From NCBI RefSeq assembly GCF_003569765.1, contig NZ_QXMG01000001.1, forward strand, positions 62,001 to 126,000: a DNA stretch of 64,000 bases, in the 5' to 3' direction. Below, one piece after another: positions 34,314 to 43,003 of the stretch. A model generated the notes under the pieces. The model saw nothing but the letters and a program-made list of their open reading frames with translations. It searched no databases and was not told the DNA's origin. Positions within the stretch are counted from its first letter, which is position 1. Each line of letters opens with the position of its first letter. This stretch comes from Caldimonas tepidiphila (GTDB taxonomy: Bacteria; Pseudomonadota; Gammaproteobacteria; Burkholderiales; Burkholderiaceae_C). The translations under genes were made by a program, and so were the position numbers.

Positions 34314-35402
34314 TCAGCCCGGCAAGCGGTCGAGCGCCTGCAGGTACAGCGGGTGGTGCATCAGCTCGTCCCAGGTCAGTGGCGCGGTCTGCGGCAGCAG
34401 GTCGATGCGGCGCGCCTCGCTGTCGGGGCTCGGCTCCCAGCGGCCGTCCGCCTGCGCCGCGGCCAAGCCGTCCAGCAGCTCGTCGACCGGCGCGCCGCCG
34501 TTCAGGCTCTGGTTGCACAGCAGCACCATGTCGCAGCCGGCGGCCAGCGCGGCGATCGCGCCCTCCACCGTCGAGCCGGCGACCTTGGCGCCCTCCATGC
34601 TGAGGTCGTCGCTGAAGATCGCGCCGGTGAAGCCGAGCCGCCCGCGCAGGATCTCCTGCAGCCAGCGCGCGCTGAAGCCCGCCGGCGCGGCGTCGACCTT
34701 CGGGTAGATCACGTGCGCCGGCATCACCGAGGACAGCGCGTTGCCGAGCCAGCCGTAGGGCAGCGCGTCGTCGGCGAGGATGCTTTTCAGCGAGCGCTTG
34801 TCCACCGGCACGTCCACGTGCGAGTCGGCCGCGACGAAGCCGTGGCCGGGGAAGTGCTTGCCGCAGTTGTGCATGCCCGCGAGCAGCAGGCCGTGCATCA
34901 GGCTCTTGGCGAGCACGGTGGCCACGCGCGCATCCCGGTGGAAGGCGCGGTCGCCGATCACGCTCGAGGGGCCGTGGTCGAGGTCGAGCACCGGCGTGAA
35001 GCTCAGGTCCACGCCGCAGGCGCGCAGCTCCGATGCGAGCACGTAGCCGCAGGCGGTGGCGGCGTCCTGCGCCTGCATCGCCCCGGTGCCCTGCGGGCCC
35101 TTGCCGTCGTCCATCCACATCTCGCCGAGCCGGCGCATCGGCGGCAGGTGCGTGAAGCCGTCGGTGCGGAAGCGCTGCACGCGCCCGCCCTCGTGGTCGA
35201 CGCAGACCAGCATGTCCGGGCGGATCGACCTGATCTCGGCGGTGAGTTCGGTGAGCTGGCGGCGGCTCTCCCAGTTGCGGCCGAACAGGATCAGGCCGCC
35301 CGTGAGCGGGTGGCGCAGGCGCCGCCGGTCGTCGTCGTCGAGCGCGAGGCCGGCGATGTCGAGCACCACCGGGGCGTGCAGCAGGCCGCCTTCGTCTTTC
35401 AT
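34314..35402 (-). CDS. nagZ: beta-N-acetylhexosaminidase
   Basis: GH3 enzyme, 362 residues, removing GlcNAc from anhydromuropeptides in the cytoplasm during cell-wall recycling. Motifs: LFGRNWES, VCVDHEGGRVQRFR, the flexible-loop KHFPGHGFVAADSHVDVP carrying the catalytic His, and nucleophile Asp in FSDDLSMEGA. The ATG at 35402 has GAGAGAGAAG just upstream. It ends the long minus-strand run from yceD, 13 bases after acpS. Confidence 0.94.
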   Translation of the reverse strand: MKDEGGLLHAPVVLDIAGLALDDDDRRRLRHPLTGGLILFGRNWESRRQLTELTAEIRSIRPDMLVCVDHEGGRVQRFRTDGFTHLPPMRRLGEMWMDDGKGPQGTGAMQAQDAATACGYVLASELRACGVDLSFTPVLDLDHGPSSVIGDRAFHRDARVATVLAKSLMHGLLLAGMHNCGKHFPGHGFVAADSHVDVPVDKRSLKSILADDALPYGWLGNALSSVMPAHVIYPKVDAAPAGFSARWLQEILRGRLGFTGAIFSDDLSMEGAKVAGSTVEGAIAALAAGCDMVLLCNQSLNGGAPVDELLDGLAAAQADGRWEPSPDSEARRIDLLPQTAPLTWDELMHHPLYLQALDRLPG

Positions 35403-35415
35403 GTTCTTCTCTCTC

Positions 35416-35826
35416 TCAGGGTTGGTCGCCGCCGGCAAGGCGCTCCACCACCACGAAGCTCGCGGCGTGGTCACCCTCGTCGGTCAGCGTGACATGCGCG
35501 CGCAGGCCCTGCGCGGCGAACCAGCGCGCCAGCTCGCCGTGCAGCACGATGTGCGGCTGGCCGCTGGCCTGGTTCAGGATCTCGCAGTCGCTCCAGCGCA
35601 TCGGCAGGCGCATGCCCAGGCCGATCGCCTTCGAGAAGGCCTCCTTGGCCGAGAAGCGGGTCGCGAGGTAGCGCAGCCCGCGCGTCTCGGAGCGCGCGCG
35701 GCGCGCCCGGAAGACCTGCAGCTCGGCGGGCCCGAGCACCTTCTGCGCGAAGCGCTCGCCGCGGCGCGCGAGCGTGTCCGCGACGCGTCGCACGTCGCAC
35801 AGGTCGGTGCCGATGCCGTGGATCAT
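35416..35826 (-). CDS. acpS: holo-[acyl-carrier-protein] synthase
   Basis: Phosphopantetheinyl transferase, 136 residues, activating acyl carrier protein with the 4'-phosphopantetheine arm from CoA. Signatures are [12 protein letters not shown] near the N-terminus (Mg-binding Asp) and [16 protein letters not shown]. It is part of pdxJ-acpS-nagZ and serves the acpP product encoded 13 kb upstream in the same run. Confidence 0.95.
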   Translation of the reverse strand: MIHGIGTDLCDVRRVADTLARRGERFAQKVLGPAELQVFRARRARSETRGLRYLATRFSAKEAFSKAIGLGMRLPMRWSDCEILNQASGQPHIVLHGELARWFAAQGLRAHVTLTDEGDHAASFVVVERLAGGDQP

Positions 35827-35835
35827 GGCGGCGGA

Positions 35836-36642
35836 TCAGTCGCGCGTGCGGGCGCGCACGATCTCGGCCTTGAAGTCGGCGATCGCCTGGCGCAGGCCGA
35901 CGAAGACCGCATGGCCGACGAGCGCATGGCCGATGTGCAACTCCTCGACCTCGGGCAGCGCGGCGATCGCCGCGGCGCTGCTCTGCATCGGGTGCGGGGC
36001 CGGGCGGTCCCAGACCGCGAGGCCGTGGCCGGCGTTGGTCTGCAGGCCGAGCGAGCGGCCGATCCTCAGGCCCGCCCTGATGCGGTCGAGCTCGGCGGCC
36101 ATCGCGGCGCTGTCCTGGTCCCACCAGGCGTTCGCGAAGGCGCCGGTGTGCAGCTCGATGCAGGGCGCGCCGGCGCGCGCCGCGGCGTCGATCTGCGCCG
36201 GGTCGGCGCCGATGAAGAGCGAGACGCGGCAGCCGGCGGCGGCGAGCCGCGTGCAGGCGTCCTTCACCCGCTCGAACTGGCCGAGCACGTCCAGGCCGCC
36301 CTCGGTCGTGACCTCCTGGCGGCGCTCGGGCACCAGGCACACATGCTCGGGCCGCACGCGCTCGATGATGCCGAGCATCTCGTCGGTGACGGCGGCCTCG
36401 AAGTTCAGCGGCACGTGCATCGCCTCCTTCAGCCGCTCGACGTCCTCGTCGCGGATGTGGCGCCGGTCCTCGCGCAGGTGGAAGGTGATGATGTCGGCGC
36501 CGGCCTCGACGGCGAGCTGCGCCGCCGCGACCGGGTCGGGGAAGCGACCGCCGCGCGCGTTGCGCAGCGTCGCGACGTGGTCGATGTTGACGCCCAGCAG
36601 CGCGGCGGGGTGCGAGGTGAGTTGGGTGGCGGCGAAGTTCAT
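35836..36642 (-). CDS. pdxJ: pyridoxine 5'-phosphate synthase
   Basis: Last step of DXP-dependent vitamin B6 synthesis, 268 residues, condensing 3-amino-2-oxopropyl phosphate with deoxyxylulose phosphate. Family stretches: [41 protein letters not shown] and [11 protein letters not shown]. It overlaps recO by 4 bases (ATGA). Confidence 0.96.
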   Translation of the reverse strand: MNFAATQLTSHPAALLGVNIDHVATLRNARGGRFPDPVAAAQLAVEAGADIITFHLREDRRHIRDEDVERLKEAMHVPLNFEAAVTDEMLGIIERVRPEHVCLVPERRQEVTTEGGLDVLGQFERVKDACTRLAAAGCRVSLFIGADPAQIDAAARAGAPCIELHTGAFANAWWDQDSAAMAAELDRIRAGLRIGRSLGLQTNAGHGLAVWDRPAPHPMQSSAAAIAALPEVEELHIGHALVGHAVFVGLRQAIADFKAEIVRARTRD

Positions 36643-37412
36643 TTCTGCACGAGTTCCATCATCAGCTGCCGGGTGCGCAGCTGGGGCGAGCCGAGATGAT
36701 AGTGAAGCACCGCGCGCAGCGCGCCTTTCAGCTCGGGCAGCGCGCTCGCGCAGGCCTGCTGCAGCGCGGCGAGCGACTCGCCGCCGAGCGCCTCCTCGAG
36801 CGCCAGCAGCGTCTCGCCGCGCAGCGTGGCCTCGCCGCCGCTCGCCCGCAGCACCCCCGCCTCGCCCTCGAGCCGGTAGCGCTGCGCCGGCAGCAGCGGG
36901 CGCTGCGTGAGGGTCTCGACCGAGAGCTCGGGCAGCACGCCGATGCCGCGCAGCAGCGTCAGCTCGAAGGCGCGCAGCGCCGCCTGCACCGCGCCGTCGT
37001 CGCCGAGCGCGAGGCTCGGCAGGGTCTGCGCGTAGGCGTCGAAGAGCCCGGGATGCGGGTCGTCGCGCGCGAGCAGCTTCATCAGCAGCTCGTTGAGGTA
37101 GAAGCCGGTGAGCAGCGCGGCGCCGGTCAGCATCGCCGGCCCCCCGCCCCAGTCGGCGCCGCGCAGGGTGTGCACCTCGGCGTCGCCGACGGTGTAGCTC
37201 GCCAGCAGCCTCTGGAAGGGCAGCAGCACCGGGCGCAGCTGCGAGTACGGCCGCTTGGCGCCCTTGGCGACCACCGCCACGCGGCCGTGGGCGCGCGTGA
37301 AGAGGTCGAGGATCAGGCTCGACTCGCTCCAGTCATAGCGGTGCAGCACGTAGGCCGGCTCGGCGCTGACGCGCGTGAGGGGCCTGCGGCTGCTGGAGCG
37401 GCGCGTCGCCAT
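36639..37412 (-). CDS. recO: DNA repair protein RecO
   Basis: Recombination mediator of the RecFOR pathway, 257 residues, helping RecA replace SSB on single-stranded DNA. The OB-fold N-terminus reads [38 protein letters not shown], followed by the helical domain with [14 protein letters not shown]. The zinc-cysteine set found in some RecO proteins is absent. It lies nine bases after era and overlaps pdxJ. Confidence 0.93.
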   Translation of the reverse strand: MATRRSSSRRPLTRVSAEPAYVLHRYDWSESSLILDLFTRAHGRVAVVAKGAKRPYSQLRPVLLPFQRLLASYTVGDAEVHTLRGADWGGGPAMLTGAALLTGFYLNELLMKLLARDDPHPGLFDAYAQTLPSLALGDDGAVQAALRAFELTLLRGIGVLPELSVETLTQRPLLPAQRYRLEGEAGVLRASGGEATLRGETLLALEEALGGESLAALQQACASALPELKGALRAVLHYHLGSPQLRTRQLMMELVQK

Positions 37413-37421
37413 GCGACGCCG

Positions 37422-38450
37422 TCACTCGTAGCCGTAGGAGCGCAGCCGCTGCTCGTCGTCGGCCCAGCCGGAGCGCACCTTGACCCACAGCTCGAGGAAG
37501 ACCTTGCAGTCCATCAGCTTCTCGAGCTCCTGGCGGGCCTCGGTGCCGATGCGCTTGAGCCGCTCGCCGCCGTCGCCGATCACCATGCCCTTGTGGCCGT
37601 CGCGCTCGACGATGATGGTCGCGGCGATCTTGCGCAGCCGGCCCTCCTCCTCGAACTTGTCGATCACGACGGTGGAGGTGTAGGGCAGCTCGTCGCCGGT
37701 GAGGCGGAACAGCTTCTCGCGCACGATCTCGCTGGCGAGGAAGCGGTCGCTGCGGTCGGTCAGCGCCTCGGCGTCGTAGAACCAGCCCTGCTCGGGCAGG
37801 TAGGGCCGCACGACCTGCAGCAGGCGCTGGATGTCGTCCGGGCGCTTGGCCGTCATCGGCACGAACTCGGCGAAGGGATGGCGCTCCTGCATGCTCTTGA
37901 GCCAGGGCGCGACGTCGCCGCGGCGGTGCACCTGGTCGAGCTTGTTGGCCACCAGCAGCACCGGCTTGCCCTCCATGCCCGGGCCCTGCAGCACCGACAG
38001 CACCTTCGCGTCGTCGAGCCCGAAGCGGCCGGCCTCGACGACGAACAGGATCACGTCCACGTCGCCGACCGAGGCGAGCACGGTGCGGTTGAGGTTGCGG
38101 TTGAGCGCGTTGCCGTGGCGGGTCTGGAAGCCGGGCGTGTCGACGAAGACGTACTGCGTGTCCTCGTGCGTGCGGATGCCGGTGATGCGGTGGCGGGTGG
38201 TCTGCGCCTTGCGCGAGGTGATGCTGACCTTCTGGCCGACCAGCGCGTTGAGCAGCGTGCTCTTGCCGACGTTGGGCCGGCCGACGATCGCGATCAGGCC
38301 GCAGCGCTGCGCCGCGGACTCGGGCGCGGTCTTGCGGCCGAAGAAGGCGTCGATCGCGTCGGTGCCGCCGCCGGCGGAGGCCGCCGGCACGGGTTCTTCG
38401 GGAGACGACGGTTGCGCCGGTTGCTCGGCGGGGGGCTGGGATGCGTTCAC
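37422..38450 (-). CDS. era: GTPase Era
   Basis: Ribosome-assembly GTPase, 342 residues, binding the 3' end of 16S rRNA. G1 [13 protein letters not shown]2 around [16 protein letters not shown]3 DTPGF, G4 NKLD, then the KH domain ([24 protein letters not shown]). An extra 45-residue Pro/Ala-rich N-terminus precedes the G domain. The start is GTG at 38450. It follows rnc, the usual pairing. Confidence 0.95.
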   Translation of the reverse strand: MNASQPPAEQPAQPSSPEEPVPAASAGGGTDAIDAFFGRKTAPESAAQRCGLIAIVGRPNVGKSTLLNALVGQKVSITSRKAQTTRHRITGIRTHEDTQYVFVDTPGFQTRHGNALNRNLNRTVLASVGDVDVILFVVEAGRFGLDDAKVLSVLQGPGMEGKPVLLVANKLDQVHRRGDVAPWLKSMQERHPFAEFVPMTAKRPDDIQRLLQVVRPYLPEQGWFYDAEALTDRSDRFLASEIVREKLFRLTGDELPYTSTVVIDKFEEEGRLRKIAATIIVERDGHKGMVIGDGGERLKRIGTEARQELEKLMDCKVFLELWVKVRSGWADDEQRLRSYGYE

Positions 38451-38494
38451 GGTAGGAAATCCATCGCGGCGGGGGCCGCAAATGCGCGCGGCGC

Positions 38495-39175
38495 TCAGCG
38501 GCCGGACGCTTTCAGTTTAGCGAGCAGGACTTGTGCCGCCTTCTGCTCCGCGGCGCGGCGCGAGGGGCCTTCGCCGCTCTCGGTGAGGCCGAGCGCGGGC
38601 ACGCTGCAGTTCACGACGAAGACCTGCTGGTGGGCGCTGCCGCGCGTGGCGGCGATCGTGTAGCTCGGCACCGGCAGGCGCCGGCCCTGCAGCCATTCCT
38701 GCAGCTCGGTCTTGGCATCCTTGGCGCGGCTCTGCAGGTCCGGCTGCTCGACGAGCGGCTGGAACAGCCGCCGCACCAGCGCCTCGGCGGGCTCGAAACC
38801 GCCGTCGAGGAAGATCGCGCCGATGACCGCCTCGAGCGCGTCGGCGAGGATCGACGGGCGCCGGGCGCCGCCGCTGCGCGCCTCGCCCTCGCCGAGCCGC
38901 AGGAAGGACGGCAGCTCCAGCGTCAGCGCGACGCGGTGCAGCGAGTCCTGGCGCACGAGGTTGGCCCGCACCCGCGACAGGTCGCCCTCGTCGGAGCCGC
39001 CGAAGCGCTCGTACAGCAGCCCGGCGATCGCCAGGCTCAGCACCGAGTCGCCGAGGAACTCGAGCCGCTCGTTGTGGTCGGCGCCGAAGCTGCGGTGCGT
39101 CAGCGCGCGCGCGAGCAGCGCCGGCTGGCGGAACGCGTAGCCGAGGCGGCGCTCGAGCGCGGCGATCTCGCTCAC
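38495..39175 (-). CDS. rnc: ribonuclease III
   Basis: Double-strand-specific RNase, 226 residues, processing rRNA precursors and some mRNAs. The catalytic signature [14 protein letters not shown] and [15 protein letters not shown] (acidic metal ligands) is followed by a C-terminal dsRNA-binding domain ([20 protein letters not shown] ... [10 protein letters not shown]). Start is GTG at 39175. Confidence 0.96.
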   Translation of the reverse strand: MSEIAALERRLGYAFRQPALLARALTHRSFGADHNERLEFLGDSVLSLAIAGLLYERFGGSDEGDLSRVRANLVRQDSLHRVALTLELPSFLRLGEGEARSGGARRPSILADALEAVIGAIFLDGGFEPAEALVRRLFQPLVEQPDLQSRAKDAKTELQEWLQGRRLPVPSYTIAATRGSAHQQVFVVNCSVPALGLTESGEGPSRRAAEQKAAQVLLAKLKASGR

Positions 39176-39233
39176 GGCCGCTGGCGGCGGGCGAGGCCGG
39201 CCGTCACGGACCGCAGGCCGCTGTCCGCGACGA

Positions 39234-39623
39234 TCACTTCGACTTGCCCTCGTACTTGATCAGCAGGAAGGCCGGCCCGAACAGCGGCACCTGCTTGTCG
39301 TAGGCGAAGCTCACGACCACCTTGTCGTTGACCTTGGTGATCTGCAGGTCCTGCGCGGACACGGAGGTGATCGAGTACTCGATCTGCTTCTGCTTCTCGA
39401 AGGCGGCGCGGATCTCGGGCACCGTGGAGCCGCCCTCGTTCGCGACCTTGTTGACGGTGCGCAGGATCGTCCAGTACTCGTTGACGGTCGGGAAGACGCG
39501 CAGCGCGATCAGGCCGACGAAGGCGATCGCCACGCCCCACGCCAGCAGCGAGAGCATCGTGAGGCCGCGCTGCGTCGCGGGCCGGGCCGTTGCATGCGGG
39601 CGGCGGCCGCCTTGTTCCTTCAT
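39234..39623 (-). CDS. DUF4845 family membrane protein
   Basis: A 129-residue protein of unknown function with a basic N-terminus, one hydrophobic span ([23 protein letters not shown], about 20-42) and a small extracytoplasmic domain ([28 protein letters not shown]). Proteins of this type sit between lepB and rnc in many beta- and gammaproteobacteria, as here. The ATG at 39623 has GGAG about nine bases upstream. Confidence 0.85.
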   Translation of the reverse strand: MKEQGGRRPHATARPATQRGLTMLSLLAWGVAIAFVGLIALRVFPTVNEYWTILRTVNKVANEGGSTVPEIRAAFEKQKQIEYSITSVSAQDLQITKVNDKVVVSFAYDKQVPLFGPAFLLIKYEGKSK

Positions 39624-39646
39624 GAAGCTGCTCCCCTGTGTCCGGT

Positions 39647-40615
39647 TCATTGGAAACTGCCGATGCGTGTGAAGTCGCGGAAATTCATCCAGACGAAGAA
39701 GGCGCGCCCGACGATGTTCTGGTCGGGCACGAAGCCCCAGAAGCGCGAATCCTCGGAATTGTCGCGGTTGTCGCCCATCACGAAGTAGTGGCCCTCGGGC
39801 ACCTTGCAGCGCACGCCCTCGGCGTTGTAGCTGCAGCTGTCCTTGTGCGGGAAGGGATAGGTGGCCAGCACGAAGGGCGGGCGGTCGGCGTTGGTCAGGA
39901 TGCGGTGCTCGCGGCCGTCGAACTGCTCGGCGAACTGCTGCGCGTAGCGCTGGCCGTCCTCGTCGTAGAACTCCGGCAGCGGCCGCATCGGCACCGGCTT
40001 GCCGTTGAGGTAGAGGCGCTTGTCGACGTAGGCCACCTCGTCACCGGGCAGGGCGACGACGCGCTTGATGTAGTCGATGCTCGGGTTGCGCGGGTAGCGG
40101 AACACGATCACGTCGCCGCGCTCGGGCGTGTTGTTCTCGACGATCTTGGTGTTGAGCACCGGCAGCCGCACGCCGTAGTGGTACTTGTTCACCAGGATCA
40201 GGTCGCCGACGAGCAGCGTGGGCACCATCGAGCCCGAGGGGATCTTGAACGGCTCGAACAGGAAGGAGCGCAGCAGGAACACCGCCAGGATCACCGGGAA
40301 GAGGCCCGCGGTCCAGTCCAGCCACCAGGGCTGCATCAGCAACCGCTCGCGCACCTTGGCCGGCTCCTCGCCGTCGGCCTGGCGGATGCCCTGGCGCGCG
40401 AGCTCCTGCTTGCGCGCCGCGATCTGCGCGGCCGCCTGGCGTGCCGCGCGCTCGCGGCGGCGCTTGAAGAAGAACTGCTCGGCGAGCCAGTAGACGAAGG
40501 TGACGAGCGTGAGAACGAACAGCAGCAGCGAGAAGTTGCCGCTCCAGTGGCCCAGGTACCAGCCGGTCAGGTAGGCGATCAGGCAGGCGTACAGAACCCC
40601 GGTGAGTTTTCCCAT
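39647..40615 (-). CDS. lepB: signal peptidase I
   Basis: Leader peptidase, 322 residues from the chosen ATG at 40615 (MGKLTGVLYACL). Two N-terminal membrane spans and a third hydrophobic stretch precede the catalytic Ser in PSGSMVPTLLVGD; the general base Lys is in IDYIKRVVALPGDE, and the C-terminal box is GDNRDNSEDSRFWGFVP. An ATG at 40654, one base past the lepA stop, would add 13 residues but gives a less typical start. It cleaves signal peptides at the outer face of the membrane. Confidence 0.95.
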   Translation of the reverse strand: MGKLTGVLYACLIAYLTGWYLGHWSGNFSLLLFVLTLVTFVYWLAEQFFFKRRRERAARQAAAQIAARKQELARQGIRQADGEEPAKVRERLLMQPWWLDWTAGLFPVILAVFLLRSFLFEPFKIPSGSMVPTLLVGDLILVNKYHYGVRLPVLNTKIVENNTPERGDVIVFRYPRNPSIDYIKRVVALPGDEVAYVDKRLYLNGKPVPMRPLPEFYDEDGQRYAQQFAEQFDGREHRILTNADRPPFVLATYPFPHKDSCSYNAEGVRCKVPEGHYFVMGDNRDNSEDSRFWGFVPDQNIVGRAFFVWMNFRDFTRIGSFQ

Positions 40616-40655
40616 CGACGATCCAGAGAGTTGTGGAGGAGGACGCAGAGCCATC

Positions 40656-42464
40656 TCAGTCGTCGACCTGCAGGATCGCGAGGAAAGCCTCCTGCGGCAC
40701 CTCCACCGTGCCGATCTGCTTCATGCGCTTCTTGCCGGCCTTCTGCTTTTCGAGCAGCTTGCGCTTGCGGCTGATGTCGCCGCCGTAGCATTTTGCCAGC
40801 ACGTTCTTGCGCATCGCCTTGATGTTCTCGCGCGCGATGATGTTCGCGCCGATGGCTGCCTGGATCGCGACGTCGTACATCTGGCGCGGGATCTGCTCGC
40901 GCATCTTGGCCGCGACCGCGCGGCCGCGGTACTGGCTCTGCGCGCGGTGCACGATGATCGACAGCGCATCGACCCGGTCGCCGTTGATCAGGATGTCGAC
41001 CTTCACGACGTCCGAGGCGCGGTACTCCTTGAACTCGTAGTCCATCGACGCGTAGCCGCGCGACACCGACTTCAGCTTGTCGAAGAAGTCGAGCACGATC
41101 TCCGCGAGCGGCATCTCGTAGGTGAGCATGACCTGGCGGCCGTGGTAGGCCATCTCGATCTGCACGCCGCGCTTCTGGTTGGCGAGCGTCATGACCGGGC
41201 CGACGTAGTCCTGCGGCATGTACAGGTGCACCGTGACGATCGGCTCGCGGATCTCGCGGATGCGGCCGAGGTCGGGCATCTTCGACGGGTTCTCGACCTC
41301 GATGACGCTGCCGTCGCCGAGCTCGACCTCGTAGACCACGCTCGGCGCGGTGGTGATCAGGTCCTGGTCGAACTCGCGCTCGAGCCGCTCCTGCACGATC
41401 TCCATGTGCAGCAGGCCCAGGAAGCCGCAGCGGAAGCCGAAGCCGAGCGCCTGCGACACCTCGGGCTCGTAGCGCAGCGAGGAGTCGTTGAGCTTCAGCT
41501 TCTCCAGCGCGTCGCGCAGCTGGTCGTACTCGCTCGCCTCGGTCGGGTAGAGCCCGGCGAAGACCTGCGGCTGGATCTCCTTGAAGCCCGGCAGCGCCTC
41601 GGAGGCGGGGCCGGCGTTGTTCGGCAGCTTCTTCTCGAGCGTGATCGTGTCGCCGACCTTGGCCGCCTGCAGCTCCTTGATGCCGGCGATGACGAAGCCC
41701 ACCTCGCCGGCCTTGAGCACCTGCCGGTCCACCGACTTCGGCGTGAACACGCCCAGGTGCTCGGCCGGGTAGACGGCGTTGGAGGCCATCATGCGGATGC
41801 GCTCGCCCTTCCTGAGCTCGCCGTCGACCACGCGCACCAGCATCACGACGCCGACGTAGTTGTCGAACCAGGAGTCGATGATCATCGCGCGCAGCGGGCC
41901 GTCCGGATTGCCGCGCGGCGGCGGCATGCGGGTGATGACGGCCTCGAGGATGTCGTCGATGCCCATGCCGGTCTTGGCCGAGCACGGAATGCCGTCGGTC
42001 GCGTCGATGCCGATGACGTCCTCGATCTCCTCCTTGGCGCGATCGGGGTCGGCCTGCGGCAGGTCCATCTTGTTGAGCACGGGGACGACCTCGACGCCGA
42101 GCTCGATCGCGGTGTAGCAGTTCGCCACCGTCTGGGCTTCCACGCCCTGGCTGGCGTCGACCACCAGCAGCGCGCCTTCGCAGGCCGACAGCGAGCGGCT
42201 CACCTCGTACGAGAAGTCGACGTGCCCCGGCGTGTCGATCAAGTTCAGGTTGTAGGTCTTGCCGTCCCTGGCCGTGTACTGCAGGGCGGCGGTCTGCGCC
42301 TTGATCGTGATGCCGCGCTCGCGCTCGATGTCCATCGAGTCGAGCACCTGCGCTTCCATCTCGCGGTCGCTCAGGCCCCCGCAGCGCTGGATCAGACGGT
42401 CCGCCAGCGTGGACTTGCCGTGATCGATGTGGGCGATGATGGAGAAGTTGCGGATGTGGTCCAT
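40656..42464 (-). CDS. lepA: elongation factor 4 (LepA)
   Basis: Ribosome-associated translational GTPase, 602 residues. P-loop [22 protein letters not shown] and NKMDLP are present; the LepA-specific C-terminal domain is at [50 protein letters not shown]. Start ATG at 42464 gives the standard [16 protein letters not shown]. It is preceded not by a gene but by a strong terminator (42584-42615) and a promoter-like unit. Confidence 0.96.
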   Translation of the reverse strand: MDHIRNFSIIAHIDHGKSTLADRLIQRCGGLSDREMEAQVLDSMDIERERGITIKAQTAALQYTARDGKTYNLNLIDTPGHVDFSYEVSRSLSACEGALLVVDASQGVEAQTVANCYTAIELGVEVVPVLNKMDLPQADPDRAKEEIEDVIGIDATDGIPCSAKTGMGIDDILEAVITRMPPPRGNPDGPLRAMIIDSWFDNYVGVVMLVRVVDGELRKGERIRMMASNAVYPAEHLGVFTPKSVDRQVLKAGEVGFVIAGIKELQAAKVGDTITLEKKLPNNAGPASEALPGFKEIQPQVFAGLYPTEASEYDQLRDALEKLKLNDSSLRYEPEVSQALGFGFRCGFLGLLHMEIVQERLEREFDQDLITTAPSVVYEVELGDGSVIEVENPSKMPDLGRIREIREPIVTVHLYMPQDYVGPVMTLANQKRGVQIEMAYHGRQVMLTYEMPLAEIVLDFFDKLKSVSRGYASMDYEFKEYRASDVVKVDILINGDRVDALSIIVHRAQSQYRGRAVAAKMREQIPRQMYDVAIQAAIGANIIARENIKAMRKNVLAKCYGGDISRKRKLLEKQKAGKKRMKQIGTVEVPQEAFLAILQVDD

Positions 42465-42583
42465 GGACTCAGTACTGCCCGGCACCGGTGCCGGAGTCGC
42501 AGCGGCTTGCGGCCGCTGCCGAGGAGGCTCGTGCGCTGCACAGTGGTGCCGCGGGGGCGCTGCGGCGCGCCCCGAGCCGGACT

Positions 42584-42615
42584 AAAAAAAAGGCGCGTCG
42601 AATCGAGGACGCGCC
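42584..42615 (-). terminator. strong intrinsic terminator upstream of lepA
   Basis: An 8-bp perfect G/C-rich stem (42592-42599 with 42608-42615), 8-base loop, then eight consecutive U on the minus strand. It would stop transcripts coming from degP and from the local promoter before lepA. Confidence 0.85.
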
Positions 42616-42649
42616 TACCAACAAAAACGTATGGCAACTGCTTTGTTGG
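42584..42649 (-). ncRNA. candidate small RNA or lepA leader attenuator
   Basis: Read on the minus strand: CCAACAAA (42642-42649) pairs with TTTGTTGG (42618-42625) around a 16-base loop, then TA, then GGCGCGTC/GACGCGCC (42608-42615 with 42592-42599) and eight U (42584-42591). A -10 box TACAAT lies at 42656-42661, so transcription would start at the first hairpin. The unit is about 66 nt, complete in itself, and lies 120 bases before lepA. It may be a free small RNA or a terminating leader controlling lepA-lepB. Confidence 0.5.
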
Positions 42650-42655
42650 ACCTTC

Positions 42656-42661
42656 ATTGTA
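42656..42661 (-). promoter_or_regulatory. putative -10 element of the small RNA/lepA leader
   Basis: TACAAT on the minus strand, five of six bases of consensus, in one of the few A/T-rich stretches here. The -35 region is weak (TTTTCC at 16 bases). Predicted start about 42649. Confidence 0.45.
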
Positions 42662-42731
42662 GCCAGAACACCCCCCCGGAAAACGGCCCTCAAGCCGCCC
42701 GGGAAGGGCATTGCGCCGCCGAAATCCCCTC

Positions 42732-42875
42732 TTGCCCACAAATTATCCACAAGGCGCTGTGGATTGCGGTCGGAAGAGGAGCTCTCCTGGCGCGCTTGCG
42801 CAGGAGGCCGGATGCGGGGCGCGATTGTAGCGAAATCGGCGGCGCTCCCGGCTGCCGGGAGCGGGTTTATCAACA
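42732..42875. repeat. DnaA-box-like repeats
   Basis: TTATCCACA at 42743-42751 is a perfect DnaA box. TTGCCCACA (42732-42740) and TTATCAACA (42867-42875) on the same strand, and TGTGGATTG (42759-42767) on the other, are one- or two-base variants. The first two form a direct repeat spaced 11 bases. Whether DnaA binds here is unknown. Confidence 0.5.
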
Positions 42876-43003
42876 GGCCGGCGGCAGGACCGCCGGCGGT
42901 GCCGCGAAGCCGATTTCCCGAATTCCGCCGAAAGACCCGGCGCTGCGCTGGGTTGCGGTCGATCACCGTGCGGAGGCGGCGGCTCGCGGCCGCCGCCCGC
43001 CGC

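Larger units (their letters stand above)
42465..43003. other. 539-bp gene-free spacer between degP and lepA
   Basis: No convincing gene was seen. The spacer holds a minus-strand promoter (42656-42661), a two-hairpin unit ending in a terminator (42584-42649), DnaA-box-like repeats (42732-42875), a poly-A tract of eight and a G/C hairpin at 42842-42863 (GCTCCCGG/CCGGGAGC). A minus-strand open frame at 42469-42966 runs through all of these, lacks coding character and is rejected as a gene. Confidence 0.6.

Noticed and set aside
42732-42875. Chromosomal origin of replication
   Set aside because: DnaA boxes are few, there is no dnaA, rpmH, dnaN or gidA nearby and no large A/T-rich unwinding region. 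Kept only as a DnaA-box cluster.
42469-42966. 165-codon minus-strand frame upstream of lepA, containing a possible leader peptide starting at the -10 box
   Set aside because: It has weak codon bias, crosses the strong terminator and its internal ATG overlaps the predicted -10, so it cannot be on the transcript.
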